Shown: positions 1-9,837, counted from the first letter of the stretch. The stretch is DNA of 47,844 bases from an uncultured Bacilli bacterium (GCA_934122275.1 CAKOWI010000008.1:1-47844), one strand, 5' to 3'. The notes: generated by a model from the sequence alone, not told the origin. Numbers and translations are program-made.

Positions 1-4
1 TTAA

Positions 5-10
5 CCTCCT
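5..10 (-). promoter_or_regulatory. ribosome binding site of a gene leaving the window to the left
   Basis: Read on the minus strand, positions 5-10 give AGGAGG followed by TTAA at the window edge. This is a strong Shine-Dalgarno, so a minus-strand gene probably begins just left of base 1. The gene itself cannot be seen. Confidence 0.45.
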
Positions 11-30
11 ATTTCTATTTTAACAAAAGA

Positions 31-63
31 AAAAGTAAACACATTCTTTTTGTGTTTACTTTT
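31..63. terminator. perfect 13-bp inverted repeat, terminator-like
   Basis: Positions 31-43 (AAAAGTAAACACA) pair perfectly with 51-63 around a 7-nt loop, with T-rich sequence on the far side on either strand. It sits between the putative minus-strand gene to the left and the plus-strand operon to the right. It could be a terminator or an operator shared by the two directions. Confidence 0.45.
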
Positions 64-103
64 ATCTTACAACTTCAATGATAGCATAGTTCAATATTAT
101 GTT

Positions 104-322
104 ATGCTTTCTGATTGCATTAATAATTATGATGAAAATAATTCAGTAGTGAGGGAAAAAACTATTCAACTATTAACAAAGTTGGAAATATTATTAAATT
201 TACCAGTTACTTATAAATCTCAAATAGAAAAAAATATTGCTGATTTGGTCACTGATTTAACCGATAGCGAAATGAATTATGATAAAAAAGAGGGTGTTGG
301 ATTTGATAGAAGAAATAAATAA
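104..322 (+). CDS. short hypothetical protein, possibly a remnant
   Basis: An open frame of about 72 codons from ATG 104, overlapping the next gene's start. I do not recognise it. It is acidic and mostly helical, with a segment reading LLTKLEILLNLPVTYKSQIE. Neither ATG 104 nor an earlier in-frame TTG at position 50 (inside the inverted repeat) has a Shine-Dalgarno, so the true start is unclear and the frame may be the 3' end of a decayed gene. The tight overlap with the downstream gene and the shared strand suggest it belongs to the same operon if it is expressed. Confidence 0.35.
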   Translation: MLSDCINNYDENNSVVREKTIQLLTKLEILLNLPVTYKSQIEKNIADLVTDLTDSEMNYDKKEGVGFDRRNK

Positions 323-2078
323 AAGGTTAGATGAAATACTAGAAAAACTTCAAAATGAATTGGATGCATTACAAACCAAATTCAACGAACAGACTCATAT
401 TAACAAGGTTATAGGTCAAGTGCTAAATCAATATAAAAGTTTAAAGACAATAGATTTTGATTTATTAGAAGATATTATTAATACATTGTCAATAAATGGT
501 ATAAAATTTGAAAATATTAATTATAAAGAATTATACCAAATAAAACAAGATTTATTAATTGATTTCTCTGATAGGACATCATCCATTGATTCTTTATTCG
601 ATGATTTAATGAAAAAATTAGATTTGTATGTGATAAATCAGACAAGGGAGTATGCAAAATTAAGGCATGACATTGCTTTTAATAATAGTGAAATTGAAAA
701 ATACAGAAAATCAAAAAAACTTACAGATAAAATACAAGTTGGTGAAATAATAACTGAGGAAGAAATGAAATTATTAGATGAAATTTCTGATGGTTTTCTT
801 AGTGAATATATAGAAGAATTGTATATTTTAATTACTAAAAATAATTCTTATCAAATGCAAAAAGTTATAAATAAAGCAAGAAAAGATGCAAAAGATAGAG
901 CTATAAAGTTAAAGATGAATAATAGCAAGGTTAATAATAGACAAGAATTTAGAAACGAACCCACACCTATTACCAAAGAACATATCTTAAGCGACAAAGA
1001 AAAGAAATTGATAAATATTGCACAAAACATAATAATGGAGAATGATATATCTGATAAGAGTTTTTTAACTATGGTTGATGGATTAAACCCTATTGAAATT
1101 TTATCATACGTTGATGATGGTGATATAAAGAAGAATATAGCTTTGGTATTAAATTATGTTGTTTTGCCTCTTATAAATAGTGGTAAAGTGGGAAATATTG
1201 AAAAGCTACTTAGTGGTTATATTTTTAAGTATGACGTACGCTATAAACTTGATATGCTTAATAGAAATGATATAATGCTTAATATGCAAAAGGCAGAGGA
1301 CATTATTAATAAGTTTAATGAACTAGATAATTTACATGGTTCAACGTATTTTGGATATATTTCCGTCTTGATTGATGCATATAACAATTTAAAAGATGCA
1401 ATTTATGATGATGAACTGTTTAATTCGGAATTATTTAATTTTGTATATAATGAATTTTTAAGCATTCTTAGTAATACAGAATCGCTAGAATTAAATATAT
1501 CTAATGATTCAAACGATGAACCTTTAAATTCAACAAAATTTTATGATGGAGCTACTAACTTTATATTTTTTCCAGATGGAATAGATTTTTCGGAGATAAT
1601 AGATGACAATAGTAGATTACAAGGTAATCATAAAAATACGGTTCTTAATGGATTGGAAAAGTTATCTAAAGATGAAAACATACTTACATCATCTAATCAT
1701 AAGGTAAAAGATGCTAATATAGAAAGATATAGAAAACTTAGACGTTTTAAAGGTAACGAATATAGAATAGTATACATGGTTTCTAAGGCAGAAGGACTTG
1801 AAAAATTATTTGGACGAAAAATGAATATTATATTTGCACTAGATGTTGGATATGGTGACACAAGTGATAAGTCTGATTTTTACAGCCATGCAAAGAGAAT
1901 ATATGACAAATCGGAAAATGAAATAAATAATGCTATTAAGATATTTAACTCTGATGATATGAATGAAATAAATAAATTAATAGGTATTCAATTATCAAAA
2001 CTTGAAGAATACATTAAGTCATGTCAAAATAATAATATTGGTACTACTCATGTCAAAGGAGGTACACAAGATGAATAA
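303..2078 (+). CDS. large hypothetical protein, coiled-coil N-terminus and possible RelE-like C-terminus
   Basis: About 591 residues of unknown function. TTG 303 is chosen because AGAGGGTG lies about 6 nt upstream; ATG 279 in the same frame has no Shine-Dalgarno. The first 60 residues or so form a charged heptad-like helix (EEINKRLDEILEKLQNEL), followed by a long helical region. The last 130 residues change character: YRKLRRFKGNEYRIVYMV, then a beta-like stretch IIFALDVGYG and a SDFYSHAKRIY helix. That order resembles the RelE/HigB toxin fold; this is inference from pattern, not a recognised match. No signal peptide or membrane segment. The stop overlaps the next gene by 8 nt, so the two are probably translationally coupled. 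Confidence 0.6.
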   Translation: MIEEINKRLDEILEKLQNELDALQTKFNEQTHINKVIGQVLNQYKSLKTIDFDLLEDIINTLSINGIKFENINYKELYQIKQDLLIDFSDRTSSIDSLFDDLMKKLDLYVINQTREYAKLRHDIAFNNSEIEKYRKSKKLTDKIQVGEIITEEEMKLLDEISDGFLSEYIEELYILITKNNSYQMQKVINKARKDAKDRAIKLKMNNSKVNNRQEFRNEPTPITKEHILSDKEKKLINIAQNIIMENDISDKSFLTMVDGLNPIEILSYVDDGDIKKNIALVLNYVVLPLINSGKVGNIEKLLSGYIFKYDVRYKLDMLNRNDIMLNMQKAEDIINKFNELDNLHGSTYFGYISVLIDAYNNLKDAIYDDELFNSELFNFVYNEFLSILSNTESLELNISNDSNDEPLNSTKFYDGATNFIFFPDGIDFSEIIDDNSRLQGNHKNTVLNGLEKLSKDENILTSSNHKVKDANIERYRKLRRFKGNEYRIVYMVSKAEGLEKLFGRKMNIIFALDVGYGDTSDKSDFYSHAKRIYDKSENEINNAIKIFNSDDMNEINKLIGIQLSKLEEYIKSCQNNNIGTTHVKGGTQDE

Positions 2079-3852
2079 TATAGATAAATTAGTAGAGTTG
2101 ATTAGCAAAAGAGATTATCCTGATAAAGAGAGTTTGATTCAAAGATTGAAAGCTATATCATCGCAATTTGATGATAAGTTTAAATATACTACTGATTTTA
2201 TAGTTGAACTTAATGATTTGCTAGCGCAAGAAGAAAAGTTTAGTGATGATGAAATCCAATTTCTAATTAAATTTTCATCAATTCCAAGACAAAGTTCAAA
2301 AGAATATTTATTTGATATGCTAACAGAAAAAGAAAAGAGTATTTTTGACTGTATAGATGATAAAGTTTTAAGAAGTATTAGTTTTTATAATGAAAAAAGA
2401 GATAATGAAGTAAATGTTAATGATTTATTAGAAAAGTTAAAATATAAAGGAAAAAAACTTATAGATGGTAATGAAATTGATTTTATTGTTAAAATAGTAA
2501 GAGAAAATTTTGATAAGAATGACTTGATAGAAATTTTAAAAGAAATAAATAAAATAAATATGGGTATATTTAGAAGGTATGGATTTGATAGCCATGATTA
2601 TGATATATCAGAAGAAGAACTCGAGATAACTAACCTTAATTCTGATGATATTATAAAATTGTTATCAAATTACGGCATAGACTTTTCATCATTTGACAAT
2701 GATTTAAAGAAAAAATTGATCAAATACGGTAATCTAGATAATATGAAAGATATTTTAGATTTTCTTAAAAAAGAAAAAATATTGACTTTGAAAAGTGTAT
2801 TAATACCAGATATATTAGTTAGAACACTATTATATTCTAATCTTAAGAGTTTAGAAAATATTAAAAGCAAAAATAATATAGATTTTGTAGAATTAGTAAA
2901 GAAAATACCTACAGTACTATACCCAACTACTAAAGAAAAAATTAAAAATGAAGGTTTTGCATCTGGAACATGGAAAACTGCCAGAAGCGGTAGTATGACA
3001 AATTATATTAAAAATAGTGATTTGCTTAATGAAATAGGTATTTCACCTGATGAAATATTGAATAAATGTTATTCGTTTTTTATACAAAACTATAAAACAA
3101 ACAAAGCAAGTATAGATGCTTTAAAATCGTATGGTATATCCATAATGAAAGATGATGGCTATCCTAGACAAATATTTAGTGTTCTAGGTTATAGAAATCC
3201 TAGCATAATAGATATGTATGATTTAGCATTAGAATCTGATGCTAAAGAATATGCACTTAAAGCTTCATCTGCTTTGGTAGGATTTCAAAAGTTTAAATTT
3301 TTATTGATAAAATTAGCTAGAAAACGTGGAATTGATGACAGTGGAATTTTTTGTCACTATACAACTCCAAAAAAAGAAATAAGTTTGAATGTAAAACGGT
3401 TATATGATTATCTTAAAATATCAAATGATGATGAAATTTCTAGTGAATACGGAGCTATTTGTATAAATATTCCAAATAAAAAAATATATGATAATATATT
3501 TGATATATCAGATTTAAATATAATATCAAGTAATATTTTAGAAGATGATGTCATAAAATCTTTGGAGAAATTTGCTGAGTCTGAAGAATTATACAATTTT
3601 AATGGAGTTAAAATTTCAAGGAAGAAAGTTTTGAGACGTTATCTTGCGTTGAAAAATAATGGTAAAGCAGATAGCATGTCAGCTTTAATGTATTGCATAA
3701 CATATGGAAGCTTGTTAGATAAAAAAGAATTTAATAATATTTATAGTTTGATAAATGAAAATGTTAATTTAAAATGGGATGGTAATATATATGCATTTTC
3801 TCCCCCAAAAAATAATGTTAAAACTTTAAGTGGAGGACCAAAATATGATTGA
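2071..3852 (+). CDS. large hypothetical helical-repeat protein
   Basis: About 593 residues; function not recognised. ATG 2071 is preceded by AAAGGAGG at 2055-2062, lying inside the end of the upstream gene, so this start is well supported and earlier in-frame codons are not needed. The protein is soluble, strongly Lys/Asp/Ile rich and almost wholly alpha-helical, with recurring units of the type DIIKLLSNYGIDFSSF and DILDFLKKEKI that recall mTERF-like solenoid repeats. A less repetitive central part contains GTWKTARSGSMTNYI. It ends with an 8-nt overlap with the next small gene, the same geometry as its own start, so three genes form one tightly coupled unit. Confidence 0.6.
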   Translation: MNNIDKLVELISKRDYPDKESLIQRLKAISSQFDDKFKYTTDFIVELNDLLAQEEKFSDDEIQFLIKFSSIPRQSSKEYLFDMLTEKEKSIFDCIDDKVLRSISFYNEKRDNEVNVNDLLEKLKYKGKKLIDGNEIDFIVKIVRENFDKNDLIEILKEINKINMGIFRRYGFDSHDYDISEEELEITNLNSDDIIKLLSNYGIDFSSFDNDLKKKLIKYGNLDNMKDILDFLKKEKILTLKSVLIPDILVRTLLYSNLKSLENIKSKNNIDFVELVKKIPTVLYPTTKEKIKNEGFASGTWKTARSGSMTNYIKNSDLLNEIGISPDEILNKCYSFFIQNYKTNKASIDALKSYGISIMKDDGYPRQIFSVLGYRNPSIIDMYDLALESDAKEYALKASSALVGFQKFKFLLIKLARKRGIDDSGIFCHYTTPKKEISLNVKRLYDYLKISNDDEISSEYGAICINIPNKKIYDNIFDISDLNIISSNILEDDVIKSLEKFAESEELYNFNGVKISRKKVLRRYLALKNNGKADSMSALMYCITYGSLLDKKEFNNIYSLINENVNLKWDGNIYAFSPPKNNVKTLSGGPKYD

Positions 3853-4138
3853 TAATCTATCTAAAATAATGGTAAGTACCAAATGTATCGATGAACTAAA
3901 AAAAATAGTAGATTATGATATACTTGTTTCATTATCTTGTAATTATGAAAACATAAATTCTAATATAAAACTATTATCTTCATATGGAATAGAAAATATG
4001 GATGAATTATTCATTAATAAATATTATATATTTGTTGAAGAACCTGAAAAATTAGTTAAAAAGTTTTCAAAATATAACATTCCTGTTTTTATTCAAATAA
4101 TAAACAATGATTGTAATGCAATAGACACTATAATGTAA
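3845..4138 (+). CDS. small hypothetical helical-repeat protein
   Basis: 97 residues from ATG 3845, with GGAGG at 3832-3836 inside the end of the upstream gene (8-nt overlap). It has two helical units around LLSSYGIENMDELFINKYY and LVKKFSKYNIPVFIQI. These resemble the repeat units of the preceding protein, so it may be a detached or partner repeat module. No membrane segment or catalytic motif is visible. It is the last gene of the operon and ends directly at a terminator hairpin. Confidence 0.55.
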   Translation: MIDNLSKIMVSTKCIDELKKIVDYDILVSLSCNYENINSNIKLLSSYGIENMDELFINKYYIFVEEPEKLVKKFSKYNIPVFIQIINNDCNAIDTIM

Positions 4139-4168
4139 AAAAGAGTAGACTTAAGTCTATTCTTTTTT
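4137..4168. terminator. bidirectional terminator
   Basis: A-rich arm 4137-4152 pairs with 4153-4168 (one G-T wobble), leaving a T-run on either strand. It closes the plus-strand hypothetical operon and overlaps the 3' end of the convergent penicillin-binding protein gene. Confidence 0.75.
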
Positions 4169-6151
4169 AGAATTTTTATATTTATTCTTATTTGCATACC
4201 CGGGTTCTGTTCCTTTTATGTAATAAAGTATTTTCTTTAATTTTGAGTCATTAGTAGCTACTTCTCCAGTATTCATATCTGTTAGTACACCAACTACATT
4301 ATTAGGTTTTTCATACCAACTTGCATCTTTTTCTCTTAAATATCCTTCTATTGTATCTGCCCATATGTTCTTTGAATATTTAAGTTCGTTGCTAGCTAAT
4401 TTTCTATTATCATCATATCCTGTCCATACTCCAACTATTATATCTGGATTATATCCTACAGTCCATAAGTCATAATCTGTAGTACCGCTTTTTACAGCAT
4501 ATTTTTTAGTTAATTTAGGTGCTATAGATAAACAAGTAGGAGATGTATAGCTTTTTAGATTATAATCATATGTATTTGCTAATAGTTCATTTAATATATA
4601 AGTATATGATTCGTTTAAAACTTTTTCTTTTTTTTCTTTATATTCATATATTACATCACCATTACCATCTTCAACTCTTCTTATTAAATGCCCATTAATG
4701 GTACTACCGCTATTTGCAAGTGAAGAATAAGCAGATACAAACTCTATCATTCCAAGTTCATTAGTTCCAAGGGGTAATGAGGCATTAGATTCTAATTTGC
4801 TTTTAATCCCCATTTTTTTAGCATATTTAACTAATGTGTCTTCACCTAAAAACAAGTGAGTTTTAATTGCATATATATTATCTGAATAGCTTATAGCAAG
4901 TGCCATAGTAATTTTATCGTTTGGATATATTTGACCAAAATTGCTTGGTGAATAAGTTAAATTATTTTCCAAAGAAAAGGTGGTTGGCTTACTTAAAAAA
5001 GTAGTGGATGCAGTTAATCCATTTTCTAAAGCGGCATAATAAAGTATGGGTTTCATGGTAGAACCTACTTGTCTTTTTGATTGCATAACTCTATTATACT
5101 GAGATTTTGAATAATCTTTACCACCAGCAAGTGCTAGAATTTCACCATTATTAGGGTTCATAATAATTGATGATACTTGCATCTTATCTTTATTTTCCAT
5201 GTTTTTATTAATACTATTTTCTAGTATACTTTGTGCATTAACATCAAGTGCAGTATATATTTTTAGTCCTTCCTGACTTATTGAATCCTCACTTACAATC
5301 TTTAAATTTTGTAACTCTCTTATAACAGCATCTTCATAATACATAATAGTTTTAAGATTAAGATTTTCTTTTTTACCTGTATATGTTAGATTAGTATTTA
5401 TCGTTTCTTTAGCTGTTTTTTCATTTATAACGTTATTTTTAACAAGTATATTAATTATTTGTTTTTGTCTTTTTTTAGCACTGTTTTCATCATTTAATGG
5501 TGAATAGTTATTAGGTGATTTAGGAATACCTGCTAACATGGTAGCTTCAGCTAAATTAAGTTCTTTAGCGGATTTATTAAAATAATATCTAGATGCATTT
5601 TCAATACCTAGTATGCCATTACCATAATTTATGGTATTTAAATATCCTTCTAATATTTCTTCCTTACTATAATTGGTTTCAATTTTAAATGCATACCATG
5701 CCTCTTTTAGCTTTCTTTCCCAAGTTTTATCAAATGTTAAAAATAGATTTCTTGCATATTGTTGTGTTATAGTAGAAGCTCCCTGTGTTAAATCACTATT
5801 TTTAATGTTTATAAAAAGTGATTTAACTATTCTTGGAATATCAAATCCATTATGTTTATAAAAGTTCTTATCTTCTGAATATATTGTAGCTTTAATCAAG
5901 TTATCAGAAATATCTTTTAATTTAACCCACTTTTTTGTACCATTATTTCCCTCGTAGAAGCTTTTTTTATCTTTATCATACATATATATACTATTAGAGT
6001 TTTTAATGTCTATTTGGCTTCCATATTTAGCGCACATAAAAAGAATACCATAGCACATACAAAATATAAGCATTAAGGCAATCAATATTTTACAAATTAT
6101 ATTTACTTTTTTGATATTTATCGCCTTCTTTCTAATTTTATTATTGTACAA
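4157..6151 (-). CDS. class A penicillin-binding protein (glycosyltransferase/transpeptidase)
   Basis: 664 residues, bifunctional peptidoglycan synthase. After a basic cytoplasmic tail, one membrane anchor spans about residues 18-40. The GT51 domain has the catalytic glutamate in EDKNF (E93) and GASTITQQ at 124-131. The transpeptidase domain has STMK (S364 to K367), SDN (423-425) and KSGT (554-557), so both activities look intact. The first codon in frame is a TTG without a clear Shine-Dalgarno; the next ATG lies inside the anchor, so the start is uncertain but cannot be much later. It is divergent from ywiB-argS and convergent with the unknown operon. Which pbp it is (ponA- or pbpF-like) cannot be decided here. 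Confidence 0.92.
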   Translation of the reverse strand: MYNNKIRKKAINIKKVNIICKILIALMLIFCMCYGILFMCAKYGSQIDIKNSNSIYMYDKDKKSFYEGNNGTKKWVKLKDISDNLIKATIYSEDKNFYKHNGFDIPRIVKSLFINIKNSDLTQGASTITQQYARNLFLTFDKTWERKLKEAWYAFKIETNYSKEEILEGYLNTINYGNGILGIENASRYYFNKSAKELNLAEATMLAGIPKSPNNYSPLNDENSAKKRQKQIINILVKNNVINEKTAKETINTNLTYTGKKENLNLKTIMYYEDAVIRELQNLKIVSEDSISQEGLKIYTALDVNAQSILENSINKNMENKDKMQVSSIIMNPNNGEILALAGGKDYSKSQYNRVMQSKRQVGSTMKPILYYAALENGLTASTTFLSKPTTFSLENNLTYSPSNFGQIYPNDKITMALAISYSDNIYAIKTHLFLGEDTLVKYAKKMGIKSKLESNASLPLGTNELGMIEFVSAYSSLANSGSTINGHLIRRVEDGNGDVIYEYKEKKEKVLNESYTYILNELLANTYDYNLKSYTSPTCLSIAPKLTKKYAVKSGTTDYDLWTVGYNPDIIVGVWTGYDDNRKLASNELKYSKNIWADTIEGYLREKDASWYEKPNNVVGVLTDMNTGEVATNDSKLKKILYYIKGTEPGYANKNKYKNSKKE

Positions 6152-6287
6152 AATTTTAAATTTATTACTTATATCAAATAAGTGTAATGATTTTTTAATG
6201 ATTGACTAAATGTACAATTAAGAACAGTTTTAAAGATATATGTAAGACGTAATACTTAAAAAAGGTTTAACATTTGTAAATATAATG

Positions 6288-6316
6288 TTGACCTTTTTAT
6301 TATATTATGCTATATT
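6288..6316 (+). promoter_or_regulatory. promoter of the ywiB-argS-rpoE-prfA operon
   Basis: TTGACC at 6288-6293, a 17-nt spacer, then TATATT at 6311-6316. An imperfect inverted repeat (AAAAAGG near 6260, CCTTTTT near 6292) overlaps the -35 and could serve as an operator. The rest of 6152-6287 shows nothing I can name. Confidence 0.65.
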
Positions 6317-6340
6317 GACACTAGATTTTTTGGAGATGTT

Positions 6341-6721
6341 ATGAGTAAAGTAAAAATTAAGTCAACATTAGAAAAAAATAATAATATATTATTTAGCATA
6401 AATAAAGAGGCAATTAAAAATGATAATAATATTGTTTTTTATGATGATGATAAGAATTTAATGAATATATTTATTTCTGATAATGATGTAGTAATTAAAA
6501 GAGAAAATAATGATATGCTTATTGAATTGTTTTTTAAAGATAATAAAATGATGAATGGTAAATATAATATAAAGAAAGTTAATTCATACATAGAAGTTAA
6601 GACTAAGACTCATAATATGACAAAAAATAAAAAAAGTATTATCATAGAATATGATTTATATATTGAAGATGAATATGATGATTCATATGTATATAAATTA
6701 GAATGGAGTGATTTAATATGA
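6341..6721 (+). CDS. ywiB: YwiB-family DUF1934 protein
   Basis: 126 residues, small soluble beta-barrel-like protein of the DUF1934 family (calycin-like fold in YwiB). Function is unknown. Identification rests on length, the alternating beta pattern, and its position directly in front of argS as in Bacillus. Its TGA overlaps the argS ATG by 4 nt (ATGA), giving translational coupling. It starts 24 nt after the promoter with GGAGATG upstream. Confidence 0.7.
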   Translation: MSKVKIKSTLEKNNNILFSINKEAIKNDNNIVFYDDDKNLMNIFISDNDVVIKRENNDMLIELFFKDNKMMNGKYNIKKVNSYIEVKTKTHNMTKNKKSIIIEYDLYIEDEYDDSYVYKLEWSDLI

Positions 6722-8346
6722 ACTTAAAAAAGGTATTACAAGATACAATCTATGAAGTGCTAAATAAGTTAAATATAGATTATGATAAGGACTCTATTGT
6801 AATAGAAGTACCTAAATTAAGAGAAAATGGTGATTTTTCAACTAATGTTGCAATGAAATTAGCATCTGTTTTAAAGAAGAATCCTAAAGAAATAGCAGAA
6901 GATATTGTATCTATATTATCTAATGATGAAAAATTTGATAAAGTTGAAATAGCAGGTCCAGGGTTTATAAATTTTTATTTAAATAAAGATTATGTATTTA
7001 AAGGTATTAAGTACATAATAGATAATGATTCAAACTATGGTAGAAGTAATGTTGGTAATGGTAAAAAGGTTAATATAGAGTTTGTTAGTGCAAACCCGAC
7101 TGGTATACTTCATCTAGGGACAGCACGTGGTGCAGCTTATGGATCTAACCTTGCTAATGTAATGTCATTCGCTGGCTATGATATAACAAAAGAGTATTAC
7201 ATAAATGATGCGGGTAATCAAATTAATAACCTTGGAATTTCAATATTAGAAAGATATAAGGGATTATGCGGGCTTAAAGTTAATATGCCAGAAGATGGTT
7301 ATTATGGTAGTGAAATAATTGATATTGCTAAGATTATAAAAGATAAATATCAAGATACTAAACTAAATGAAGACTTAGAGTTCTTTAAAAAAATAGGTGT
7401 TGATTTTTTAATTAATATAATAAAGAAGGATTTGTCTGATTTTAGAGTTAACTTTGACGTTTGGACTTCTGAAAAAGCTATAAGAGCTAAAGGAAGAATA
7501 GAAGAATCATTAGATATATTAAAAGATAAGGGTTTAACTTATGAGAAAGATGATGCATTATGGCTTAAAACTACTGAATATGGTGATGATAAAGATAGAG
7601 TTTTAATTAAATCTGATAATAGTTATACTTATCTTGTACCTGATATAGCTTATCACCTAGATAAATTTGATAGAGGATATGATGAGTTAGTTGACGTATT
7701 TGGTTCAGACCATCATGGATATGTTTCAAGGCTAAAAGCGAGTATTGAAGCTTTGGGATACGATAAAGATAAACTCAACGTTAAATTATTACAAATGGTT
7801 AGATTATTAAGAGATGGTCAAATAGTTAAGATGAGTAAGAGAACGGGTAATAATGTAACTATATCAGAACTTATTGAGGAAATTGGCTGTGATGCAGCAA
7901 GATATTTCTTTGGTGCAAGATCACTTGATTGTCAAATGGATTTAGATATTAGTTTAGCAATAAAAAAATCTAATGAAAATCCTTTATTCTATATACAGTA
8001 TGCGCATGCAAGAATTTGTTCAATATTAAATGATGCTAAAAATAAAAACATAGAACTTAATACTAATATAGAAGATATAGATGATATTGATTCTAAAAAC
8101 ATTCTTATAAAAGTTTATGAATTTACTGATGTAGTAGAAAATGCTGCTATTAAAATGGAACCACATTTAATTGCAAATTATGTGTATGAATTAGCATCTA
8201 TGTTCCATAATTATTATAGTAAGCATAAGATATTAACTGATAATATAGAAGAAACAAAGCAAAGATTAAGTATAGTTAAGTCTATAAAAATTACTATTAA
8301 AAATGCTTTATATTTGATTGGTGTTAATGCCGTTAATGAAATGTAG
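6718..8346 (+). CDS. argS: arginyl-tRNA synthetase
   Basis: 542 residues, class I synthetase charging tRNA-Arg. The N-terminal Add-1 domain is followed by SANPTGILHLGTARGAAYGS, where the HIGH signature reads HLGT, and by KMSKRTGN as the KMSKS loop near residue 375. The C-terminal part is the DALR anticodon-binding helical domain. Length and order fit bacterial ArgRS. Thr for the last His of HIGH is a variant worth noting; other clostridial-type ArgRS also vary there. Second gene of the operon, coupled to ywiB by ATGA. Confidence 0.96.
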   Translation: MNLKKVLQDTIYEVLNKLNIDYDKDSIVIEVPKLRENGDFSTNVAMKLASVLKKNPKEIAEDIVSILSNDEKFDKVEIAGPGFINFYLNKDYVFKGIKYIIDNDSNYGRSNVGNGKKVNIEFVSANPTGILHLGTARGAAYGSNLANVMSFAGYDITKEYYINDAGNQINNLGISILERYKGLCGLKVNMPEDGYYGSEIIDIAKIIKDKYQDTKLNEDLEFFKKIGVDFLINIIKKDLSDFRVNFDVWTSEKAIRAKGRIEESLDILKDKGLTYEKDDALWLKTTEYGDDKDRVLIKSDNSYTYLVPDIAYHLDKFDRGYDELVDVFGSDHHGYVSRLKASIEALGYDKDKLNVKLLQMVRLLRDGQIVKMSKRTGNNVTISELIEEIGCDAARYFFGARSLDCQMDLDISLAIKKSNENPLFYIQYAHARICSILNDAKNKNIELNTNIEDIDDIDSKNILIKVYEFTDVVENAAIKMEPHLIANYVYELASMFHNYYSKHKILTDNIEETKQRLSIVKSIKITIKNALYLIGVNAVNEM

Positions 8347-8357
8347 GAGGATAAAAA

Positions 8358-8780
8358 ATGGATATAAAAAATATGCCTTTAGAGGAATTGGAATTATTAT
8401 CTTATACGGATATAGCTTATGAAATATTAAAAGAAGAGAAAAAGTCAATGTCTACACCTGCTTTATTTAAGGAAGTATGTAAACTATTAAATATAGATGA
8501 TGATACTATGATGGAAATGATAGGAGATTTTTATACATCACTTACTACTGATAAAAGGTTTATATTGCTAGATAGTGCCGAGTGGGATTTAAAGGAGTCT
8601 CATGTTGTAAAGTTAGTAGTAGATGATGATGAGGAAGAAGAGGGCACAGAAGATACTGAAGAGGTGTTTGAAGAAACAGAAGATGAGGCAGTACCTGATG
8701 AAGAAGAAGATTTTGATGATACAGATGATAGTTTAGATGATTTAGTAATTATTTCTGAAGAAGATATGGAAGAAGAATAA
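8358..8780 (+). CDS. rpoE: RNA polymerase delta subunit
   Basis: 140 residues. The N-terminal 80 residues form the HARE-HTH domain (LSYTDIAYEILKEEKKSMST) and the rest is an almost unbroken Asp/Glu tail. This is the usual two-part build of the Firmicutes delta factor, which binds core polymerase and displaces RNA. AGGAGG lies upstream of ATG 8358. It sits between argS and prfA, close to the Bacillus order but without pyrG. Confidence 0.93.
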   Translation: MDIKNMPLEELELLSYTDIAYEILKEEKKSMSTPALFKEVCKLLNIDDDTMMEMIGDFYTSLTTDKRFILLDSAEWDLKESHVVKLVVDDDEEEEGTEDTEEVFEETEDEAVPDEEEDFDDTDDSLDDLVIISEEDMEEE

Positions 8781-8781
8781 T

Positions 8782-9837
8782 ATGTTTGAAAGATTAGAAG
8801 ACATTAAAAAAAGAAATGATTATATAACTTTAGAATTAACAAAACCAGAAGTAATAAGTGACGTTGCTAAAACTACTAAATTATCTAAAGAACAGGCTGA
8901 TTTATCTGAGATAATTGATTGTTATAATGCCTATTTGAAAGCTAAAAGTGATTATGAAGAAGCTAAGGAACTATCAAATGATCCAGAACTTGGCGAATTT
9001 GCAAAGGAAGAAGAAGCAAAACAAGAGCAAAAACAAAAAGATTTAGAAAAACAATTGGAGATACTATTATTACCTAAAGATCCTAATGACAATAAGAATA
9101 TAATAATAGAAATAAGGGGAGCAGCTGGAGGAGATGAAGCAAATATATTTGCAGGAGATCTATATAATATGTATGTTAAATATGCTGAAAATAATGGGTT
9201 TAGTATAGAAAACATAGAAAATACTCCAGGAGCTTCAGGTGGTTTTTCACAGGTATCATTCATGGTAAAGGGTAAGGGTGCGTACTCTAAGTTAAAATAT
9301 GAATCTGGTGCACACCGTGTTCAAAGAGTTCCAGCAACAGAATCAGGAGGAAGAGTACATACTTCAACTGCTACAGTATTAGTTATGCCAGAGATAGATG
9401 ATATTGATTTTAAGTTAGATATGAACGACGTAAGGGTTGATATTACAAGATCATCAGGATGTGGTGGACAAGGTGTTAACACAACTGATTCTGCTGTTAG
9501 ATTAACTCATATTCCAACAGGTATAGTTGTTTACTCTCAAACAGAACGTTCTCAAATAAAGAATAAAGAAATAGCTATAAAGATATTACAATCGAGAGTT
9601 TATGACCATATAATGCAAGAAAAAGAAAAAGAAGTTGGAGCAGAAAGAAGAAGTAAAATAGGAACTGGTGATAGATCAGAGAAGATTAGAACTTATAATT
9701 ATCCTCAAAATAGAGTAACTGATCATAGAATAGGTTATACTACAAATTCATTAGACAGAGTAATGAATGGAAGATTAGATGATATAATAGAAGCATTAAT
9801 TACTGAAGATCAAAAAAGAAAGTTAGCTGGAGAATAA
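8782..9837 (+). CDS. prfA: peptide chain release factor 1
   Basis: 351 residues, class I release factor reading UAA and UAG. It has the PAT codon-recognition tripeptide in RVPATESGGR and the catalytic GGQ at residues 228-230 (9463-9471), whose glutamine is the PrmC methylation target. Its ATG follows the rpoE stop by one base, with only a weak purine-rich Shine-Dalgarno, so it probably depends on coupling to rpoE. Confidence 0.97.
   Translation: MFERLEDIKKRNDYITLELTKPEVISDVAKTTKLSKEQADLSEIIDCYNAYLKAKSDYEEAKELSNDPELGEFAKEEEAKQEQKQKDLEKQLEILLLPKDPNDNKNIIIEIRGAAGGDEANIFAGDLYNMYVKYAENNGFSIENIENTPGASGGFSQVSFMVKGKGAYSKLKYESGAHRVQRVPATESGGRVHTSTATVLVMPEIDDIDFKLDMNDVRVDITRSSGCGGQGVNTTDSAVRLTHIPTGIVVYSQTERSQIKNKEIAIKILQSRVYDHIMQEKEKEVGAERRSKIGTGDRSEKIRTYNYPQNRVTDHRIGYTTNSLDRVMNGRLDDIIEALITEDQKRKLAGE

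Noticed and set aside
50..103. TTG 50 as start of the first plus-strand gene
   Set aside because: It lies inside the inverted repeat and has no Shine-Dalgarno.
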